Assembly (NCBI RefSeq): GCF_019511525.1 | Contig: NZ_JAEUAT010000005.1 | Span: forward strand, 310,001 to 374,000 | Source of the DNA: Rhizobium cauense | Lineage (GTDB): Bacteria > Pseudomonadota > Alphaproteobacteria > Rhizobiales > Rhizobiaceae | Reading direction: 5' to 3' | Length of the DNA stretch: 64,000 bases | In this document: piece by piece, positions 60,701 to 64,000 of the stretch | Layout of the letters: every line of letters begins with the position of its first letter | Numbering within the stretch: the stretch's first letter is position 1 | The notes under the pieces: model-generated | What the model saw: only the letters and a program-made list of their open reading frames with translations | Database searches by the model: none | Told to the model about the DNA's origin: nothing | Made by a program: the position numbers and the translations under genes

Positions 60701-60837
60701 ATGCGTGCGCCAAAGGATGTGAAGCCAAAGACACCGATGGCGATGGCAAGCAGGACCAGAACGACACCAACGGAATAGCCGAGCAGCCGCACGATCCAGT
60801 TCAAGATTTTCGCCAGTGTCTGCATGGTCGCGGACAT
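54715..60837 (-). CDS. tamB: Translocation and assembly module protein TamB
   Basis: A very large (2040-residue) AsmA/DUF490-type protein. An N-terminal membrane anchor (about 15-40) spans the inner membrane, a long periplasmic beta-rich bridge follows, and the C-terminal TamB domain (last about 350 residues) meets TamA at the outer membrane. TamB family members move lipids or help insert outer-membrane proteins. It is longer than the E. coli protein (about 1260) because of seven tandem units of about 107 residues (conserved F at residues 881 to 1522). The ATG at 60837 is chosen because GGAG lies just upstream; the earlier TTG 60861 has no such site. It starts 57 bases after the tamA stop. 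Confidence 0.92.
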   Translation of the reverse strand: MSATMQTLAKILNWIVRLLGYSVGVVLVLLAIAIGVFGFTSFGARIVTDRVASSLSNRDMTIRVENPEGLLTGGLRASQIVLSDTKGIFAQVDGLAINWNPLALLTGRFHARSVETAAIHILRQPVRTLPSRPAAEGEGEGGFSLPVTIDIDRISLPEINLAQSLIGRAFSLAADGSVRADNEGGNASINVRRHDAPDAKLVADVAFMPDRNQLRLKAKLTEPKGGLLAGLLALPGNPAVEIGLTGDGPISDWRGQLQAALDGQQRAAIQAHHTLTPDNLHHLDLKGGGDLSSLLPAAFRPLFAGQTNIDLAATFDNKGKIDIQTGNLATGAVVIAASGTLDPKGKNSLNANLLGTSGPVDFRWPLAEGEARFLISGINLSLTGDAKASRLNASASLDSAALPQATMGNVKLTAKSDNFNLAGRSGSVQITLAAGDTSFVNPDLNRAVRGPVTITLPLQISSDTLGFNGATIESAAANAGLNGAYKLSASSLTGNVKLTVQPAALPPAVAARFTSPIVIESQVAGTLPSKFNVSNLSIKSNALEATGGVVLDEDTLDANLSGRIPDIQALLQGATGQLDYQLSAKGNVSALALTANIKGPSLVMAGRQVKELEVNLSGTANPEAPRADITAKGTIDDQPINVSTSVQAVDGKIQLPSIAADVGSNRLTGNVELSPSFEPTGALTFDFPDLSLLAALGGQKAEGDLKGSVDIANDNGKIALKVVASGSGLKRGTLVVINPNVNIVVNDLKAFAATGTIKADELASGPNKAEGLALNFTQQQNRTNFDLDATYDREPLVAAGNVEVNAGTTLLRLDRFSAKPRGILVELSSPSEVSISGGTVALNAMELKTGDGSVHVSGSVGETLDIKADIRNLPASLANNFVPKLDAAGTISGKVTVTGIPAAPIVNFELDWKDAATSQTKGAGLAPLAIDANGKFANNTLDFETNASGKGGVSLKASGSVVTGGPDAQTLNIDGDIVNVPAGLANAFVPGLAAEGSISGNVTAAGKLPAPTLDFKLNWKNAATSQTKSAKLSSLGVTANGNLKDNILNFDAGARGSGGLSLQATGNFVVAGADAQTLKLEGQVANIPAALANSFVPNLAAEGLISGSVSASGKLPTPAATFDLSWKDAATSHTKAARLSGIRMTANGDFADGKLTVKSDLTANGGMALNASGNLSLAGTTIESLTADATIRNVPASLANAFVPNLGASGTISGTASASGTLQQPAAKFDVTWKDLATAQTKAARLSALALGARGTFANNTLDFETNLDGDGGSALKANGKVTIEGTAVKGLQANATLSNLPAALINNFMPDLGAEGTISGTATASGSLPVPAVDFKLDWNNAGTRQTRAANLSGLRLNAAGNITDNKISFDATLNSSRSTLLKARGTANLQGASVQGLSVDADIANLPASLANGFVPNLGAEGTISGSAKTSGTPANPIIDFKADWRDAATTQTRASGIRPLSANAAGKLANGRLDFNTNLGGSGVSMKAGGNFVVTGPNARSLAIDADISNLPAGLANAFVPALAAEGNISGSVKASGRLPLPTVDFNLDWRGAATSQTRSAGLSPLTIAANGRLNNNRLTIDTNLAGDAGLSLRGGGSITITGNRAMDMRFSGNLPFAVLGTQLAAQGFVAEGTANLNLQISGTAAAPSVNGTVTTSGARFIDVRRNLAVNNLSADIRFNGNEAVISRLTGQLASGGSVSASGSVGIRPDANFPANIDVRLDRAVYVDGTLVVATVDGTIGLRGPLLAGPTLNGRLRLERASITVPEKLPNSLREIDIRHINAPRNVLAQLRDESQQGARTKSNTLNLDLQLDAPSQIFVRGRGIDAELGGSVTIRGTAAEPIVSGGFTMRRGRLTILNRRLDFTNRSRITFAGDLTPALDMEASSTSGSTTLTVDVTGLATDPSITFSSSPALPQDEVLAQLIFGQSLSRLSPVQIAQLADAVAQLAGGRSGSLFQGLRNQLGVDDLDISTDAQGRTSVSVGRYLNDRTYFELQQTTGKGGAKAIINLDVGRGVKLRAGAGGDGEGEAGIVYEHEY
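56265..58220 (-). repeat. Seven tandem 107-residue repeats inside tamB
   Basis: The phrase (G/S/A)LANxFVPxLxAxGxISG recurs seven times. The codon for its Phe is centred at 58196, 57875, 57554, 57233, 56912, 56591 and 56273, giving five spacings of exactly 321 bp and one of 318 bp. Each unit also holds a W..AxTxQT block and a GxALxAxG block. The units are diverged at the DNA level but the period is nearly perfect. Confidence 0.85.
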
Positions 60838-60894
60838 TACTCCGTTTCTATGGCGGCTCAAGGCGCACGAGGCGCGACGAGCTGCGCGTGCGTT

Positions 60895-62826
60895 TCAGAA
60901 TGACTGCCCGATGCCGGCATAGATGCCGAAATCCGTGCCATCTTCGTACTTGTTGAGCGGTACGGCAAAATCAAGCCGCAGCGGACCAAACGGCGTCGCA
61001 TAGCGAACGCCGATACCCGCACCGGCCCTGATATCGGAAAAGTCCGGTGCCACATCGGCAGAAACCGTGCCGACGTCGATGAAGGGCACGATGCCGATCG
61101 TATCGGTGACCTTCACGCGTGTTTCGAACGAGGCGGTGACATAGGATGCGCCGCCAGTTTCTTCATTCTCGGCGTTGCGGGGCGAAATTTCCTGAAAGCC
61201 GTAGCCGCGAACCGAGCCACCACCGCCGGCGAAAAAGCGACGTGTCGCCGGGATGTTCTGGAGATCGTCTGCTCCAAGCAGAAAACCTACGGAAAGCTTG
61301 CCGGCGAGAACGATGCGGTCCTCCGCACCCAGCCCCTGATAACCGGAGATCGAGCCCTCGAAACTGGAGAAGAATGTACCGTTGTATGCCTCGTAGCTGG
61401 GCGCTACCTTCAGCATCGCGCGATAGCCCTCGGTCGGATCGAACTTGTTGTCGCGCGCGTCGCGGTCGTATTGAAAGGGTAGCGAGAAGGTCAGGTAGCT
61501 GTTCGTGCCGAAAGCATCGTCGTCCCTTTCCCAGCTGACTTCGCCGGCGCCGGTGATCGTGTCCAGATCGGACAGCTCATACGAAAGGCCGAGCGATGCG
61601 GTGACGAGCTTCGCGTTGTAGGCGTCGGGGTTTTCGGTTTTGGCCAGAACACTGGCTCGCAGCGTCGCTTCGGGGACGAATGCGCCCGGCTTGGTGAAGG
61701 TGATACCGGCCGAATAATCGAGATCGCCGATATCTGTCGCCTCTCCGAGCCTGCCGACCGAGCCTTCGATGCGCAATGCTTCCGCTGCACCGAAGAGATT
61801 GCGATGACCCCAGTAGCCGTTGATGCCGAAGCCGTCCGTCGTCGAATATTGAGCGCCGACGCCTAGATAGCGCTGCTTGCCTTCCGACACCTCGATCGTC
61901 ATTGGCAGCGTGCCATCGGGTGCCAGGGCATCTGCTTCATGGATGGTGACGCTGGAGAATACGCCCAGTGCACGCAGTCGTTCGCCTGCCTTCCTCAACG
62001 CTTCCGGGGAATATTGCTCACCCCTGTCCAGCCGCGAATAGCGCTGGATAAACTCTCCTCGAACCGCCCTCTCGCCCGTGACGCCGACATCGCCGATCGG
62101 CGCGACGGGACCGCCCTCGGCGGCAAGCACGATATCGACGGTGCTGGTCCTGTGATCGGCTATGACCTTGCGGGTCGTCAGCTTTGCCAGCGGCCGGCCC
62201 TCGCTTTTCAACTGGTCGACGATCTTCTCGCCCGCCTTGATGATCGTCAATGACCCGGCCGTTTCGCCCGGCGCCAAATCGTAGTCCGCCGGATTGCGGC
62301 GTGCTGCGTCGCCGCCGAACTGCACTTCGCGAACCTTGAAGACTGGGCCCGCTGCAACGCTTACCGTCACCGGGACTGGGCGCGAGCGGTTGAAGGTCGG
62401 GTTTGGCGGAAGGGTGTCGATGTCTCGGCCATCGATCCTGATCGTGACCACGCCGCCGTAGCGCGCCTTCTCATACAGAGCGGCCAGCAGTCGTTCGCGG
62501 TCGTCCCTGGCTTTCACGACAACGCCGAGGTCACCTGAGACGGGACGGTCTTTATCGCCCACCAGACGGGAACTGTTCTCCAGAGCTTCCTTGAGATCGG
62601 GATCAACCGCGTCGGTCGTCAGCGTTACGTCGTAGCGGACGGGATCGGGAACCTGGTCGGCGGTCGAGTCGTCGTCCTTGCCCCACCAGGTGATGCCGAA
62701 AAGCTTGAAGGCCAAAGCCTCCGGGACAAGAACCGGCGAAAACGCGAACGCAGCCGCGATCACCAACATGGTGCCTGCGCGCCGATACGCTATACCCGGT
62801 TTCGGTGCCGTCCCTCTAATTTGCAT
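60895..62826 (-). CDS. tamA: Outer-membrane assembly protein TamA (Omp85 family)
   Basis: The outer-membrane partner of TamB. The 643-residue protein has a signal peptide (about 1-39, ending in PEALA), POTRA-like modules (about 60-320) and a C-terminal Omp85 barrel with the conserved FFAGGGGSVRGYGFQEI near residue 530 and a final Phe (GIGQSF). It is directly upstream of tamB on the same strand, which makes BamA itself unlikely. Confidence 0.92.
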   Translation of the reverse strand: MQIRGTAPKPGIAYRRAGTMLVIAAAFAFSPVLVPEALAFKLFGITWWGKDDDSTADQVPDPVRYDVTLTTDAVDPDLKEALENSSRLVGDKDRPVSGDLGVVVKARDDRERLLAALYEKARYGGVVTIRIDGRDIDTLPPNPTFNRSRPVPVTVSVAAGPVFKVREVQFGGDAARRNPADYDLAPGETAGSLTIIKAGEKIVDQLKSEGRPLAKLTTRKVIADHRTSTVDIVLAAEGGPVAPIGDVGVTGERAVRGEFIQRYSRLDRGEQYSPEALRKAGERLRALGVFSSVTIHEADALAPDGTLPMTIEVSEGKQRYLGVGAQYSTTDGFGINGYWGHRNLFGAAEALRIEGSVGRLGEATDIGDLDYSAGITFTKPGAFVPEATLRASVLAKTENPDAYNAKLVTASLGLSYELSDLDTITGAGEVSWERDDDAFGTNSYLTFSLPFQYDRDARDNKFDPTEGYRAMLKVAPSYEAYNGTFFSSFEGSISGYQGLGAEDRIVLAGKLSVGFLLGADDLQNIPATRRFFAGGGGSVRGYGFQEISPRNAENEETGGASYVTASFETRVKVTDTIGIVPFIDVGTVSADVAPDFSDIRAGAGIGVRYATPFGPLRLDFAVPLNKYEDGTDFGIYAGIGQSF

Positions 62827-62950
62827 CCGCCGCTTTTGTTACATTCGAAATTAAGCTTCGCGCCCCCCGGCCGGCGGCAACCTTAGCGGCAAAATTCCTC
62901 GACGTGTACCGTTTTAAATCGCTTAGCTGCTGAAATAGTGGAAAAAATGA

Positions 62951-62979
62951 GAAATCCCGGGCTGCTAACCCGGGATTTC
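62951..62979 (-). terminator. Strong hairpin terminator after the Gly-zipper lipoprotein gene
   Basis: An 11-bp perfect stem (gaaatcccggg/cccgggatttc) with a seven-base loop. On the minus strand it is followed by tcattttttcc. It lies 20 bases after the stop at 62999 and separates the lipoprotein gene from tamA. Confidence 0.88.
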
Positions 62980-62998
62980 GAGGGGATTTTGCGTTGGC

Positions 62999-63265
62999 TC
63001 AATAGCCGCCGCGGCAATCGTCGATGTAGCGGCGACCATATTGATCGCGATAATAGCACTGCCCCGGCTGCTCGGCGACACGGCCGATGAGCGCGCCCGA
63101 AACGCCGCCAATCGCGGCGCCGACCGCTGCTCCACGCACATTGCCAGTGACGACGCCGCCGATAACGGCGCCCGATGCTGCACCGATGCCAGCGCCCTGC
63201 TGGGTCGGCGTGCAGCTTGCGATCGAAAGTCCGATCAAAGCGAATGCGGCAATCTTCTTAATCAA
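62999..63265 (-). CDS. Glycine-zipper lipoprotein
   Basis: An 88-residue small lipoprotein. The signal peptide ends in SIASC (lipid Cys near residue 18), and a Gly/Ala zipper ([18 protein letters not shown], then [17 protein letters not shown]) and a short charged tail with two Cys follow. Such proteins sit at the outer membrane; function unknown. The start codon is TTG at 63265, chosen because AGGAGT lies five bases upstream and no ATG is available for the signal peptide. Confidence 0.82.
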   Translation of the reverse strand: MIKKIAAFALIGLSIASCTPTQQGAGIGAASGAVIGGVVTGNVRGAAVGAAIGGVSGALIGRVAEQPGQCYYRDQYGRRYIDDCRGGY

Positions 63266-63347
63266 ATTCTACTCCTAGGTTGGTCGCCCTCAACAGGCGG
63301 TGGCCGTCCCTGATTCTTGTTTTTGTCATGCTAGTCGTCAAACTGTG

Positions 63348-63391
63348 GCGCAAAAAAAGCAACGCTCTTTTTGAGGTTCGGTTTTTTGCGC
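63348..63391. repeat. 10-bp inverted repeat between the lipoprotein and CoxS-type genes
   Basis: GCGCAAAAAA (63348-63357) and TTTTTTGCGC (63382-63391) are perfect reverse complements around 24 bases. It lies in the divergent promoter region (63266-63531), which holds no gene. It could be a regulatory site or a transcript hairpin. Confidence 0.4.
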
Positions 63392-63531
63392 AAATGGTGC
63401 GCAACTTCCCTTCAAATTTGGCACAACCAGACACGGCGAATTTAATCGACCTCCCTAAAGTAGTGGTTGATCCCAAAGCGAAAACGTCAAATGATACCGT
63501 CCGCGCCTGGAGGAGGCGCGAGGAGGAAATC

Positions 63532-64000
63532 ATGGCGAAAGTGAAACTGACGGTGAACGGCCGGGCGGTCAGCGGTGACTGTGAAGAACGTACGCTTCTT
63601 GTCCATTTTATTCGCGAAAAACTCGGCCTGACGGGAACGCACGTCGGCTGTGATACCAACCAGTGCGGTGCCTGTGTCATTCATATGGATGGCAAATCGG
63701 TGAAGAGCTGTTCGATCCTTGCCGTCCAGGCGTCGGGTTCCACAATCACCACCATCGAGGGCCTTGCCAGCAACGGTGAATTGCATCCTGTTCAAGCGGC
63801 CTTCAAGGAGCACCACGGCCTGCAGTGCGGCTTCTGCACGCCAGGCATGGTGATGACGGCCGTCGACATGATCTCGCGCCACGGCGGCCAGCTTGATGAG
63901 CAGACGGTCCGCCATGAACTCGACGGCAATATCTGTCGGTGCACCGGCTATCACAACATCGTCAAAGCCGTCCTGTCTGCCAACGAGCAGATGCACGGCA
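63532..64000 (+). CDS. CoxS-type [2Fe-2S] subunit of a molybdenum hydroxylase (cut by window edge)
   Basis: The first 156 residues of a (2Fe-2S)-binding subunit of the xanthine oxidase family. A plant-type ferredoxin cluster uses Cys40, Cys45, Cys48 and Cys60 (CDTNQCGAC), and the second cluster uses Cys99, Cys102, Cys135 and Cys137 (CGFC, CRC). Normal length is about 160 residues, so it is almost complete. AGGAGG precedes the ATG. Genes for the FAD and molybdenum subunits (coxM, coxL types) should follow outside the window. The substrate (carbon monoxide or an aldehyde, for example) cannot be told from this subunit. Confidence 0.9.
   Translation, partial: MAKVKLTVNGRAVSGDCEERTLLVHFIREKLGLTGTHVGCDTNQCGACVIHMDGKSVKSCSILAVQASGSTITTIEGLASNGELHPVQAAFKEHHGLQCGFCTPGMVMTAVDMISRHGGQLDEQTVRHELDGNICRCTGYHNIVKAVLSANEQMHG

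Overview
The window is chromosomal DNA of an alphaproteobacterium, very probably a member of the Rhizobiaceae (Rhizobium/Ensifer/Agrobacterium group). The basis is high-GC coding sequence, the block mdh-sucCD-sucA-odhB-lpdA, an ATP synthase F1 operon without the Fo genes, the arrangement hemC-hemD-mitofilin-hemY, and protein sequences that read as typically rhizobial. Genes are densely packed on both strands. I see no insertion sequence, prophage, CRISPR array, rRNA or tRNA gene.

Layout. 1-612: end of an MFS exporter. 626-6428 (minus strand): a heme operon hemC-hemD-mitofilin(Mic60-like)-hemY-terB-glutamine amidotransferase. 6502-9972: tsaD-gpsA-YciI-EVE-methyltransferase (METTL20/ETFB-lysine type). 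9962-10486: a secreted protein on the minus strand. 10799-14227: sdhCDAB with a terminator. 14452-16173: an Omp10-like lipoprotein and zapE. 16354-27664: the lower TCA block mdh, sucC, sucD, sucA, a YciI-like gene, odhB, a secreted protein, an SDR, a LysE-type exporter and lpdA. 27717-29813 (minus): xerC and a TraB/GumN protein. 29956-34808: acyltransferase, orphan AAA ATPase, priA and a small membrane protein. 35069-40182: atpH-A-G-D-(small CPFC protein)-C. 40327-42065: soxR with a SoxR box, an SDR and an ArsR-type regulator. 42136-49178: a LysR regulator and the NAD-dependent formate dehydrogenase operon fdsG-B-A-fdhD-fdsD. 49254-51800 (minus): a soluble double-PAS chemoreceptor and cheW. 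52014-54718: arginase-rocD on the minus strand, divergent from an Lrp-type regulator. 54715-62826 (minus): tamA-tamB. 62999-63265: a glycine-zipper lipoprotein. 63532 to the end: a CoxS-type iron-sulfur subunit.

Most of the window serves respiratory metabolism. Malate dehydrogenase, succinyl-CoA synthetase, 2-oxoglutarate dehydrogenase and succinate dehydrogenase supply reductant, formate dehydrogenase adds NADH from formate, the hem operon supplies heme, and F1 makes ATP. Arginase and ornithine aminotransferase feed arginine carbon toward glutamate.

I found no wholly new multi-gene system. The observations most worth following are: a strictly periodic tandem repeat (107 residues, 321 bp) inside tamB; a small Cys-rich protein translationally coupled between atpD and atpC; a row of hairpins before atpH; a SoxR box touching the soxR start codon; and clear palindromes before mdh, the ArsR-type gene, the fds operon and the arginase/Lrp pair. 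Start sites, functions and regulatory sites were judged by eye without database searches.
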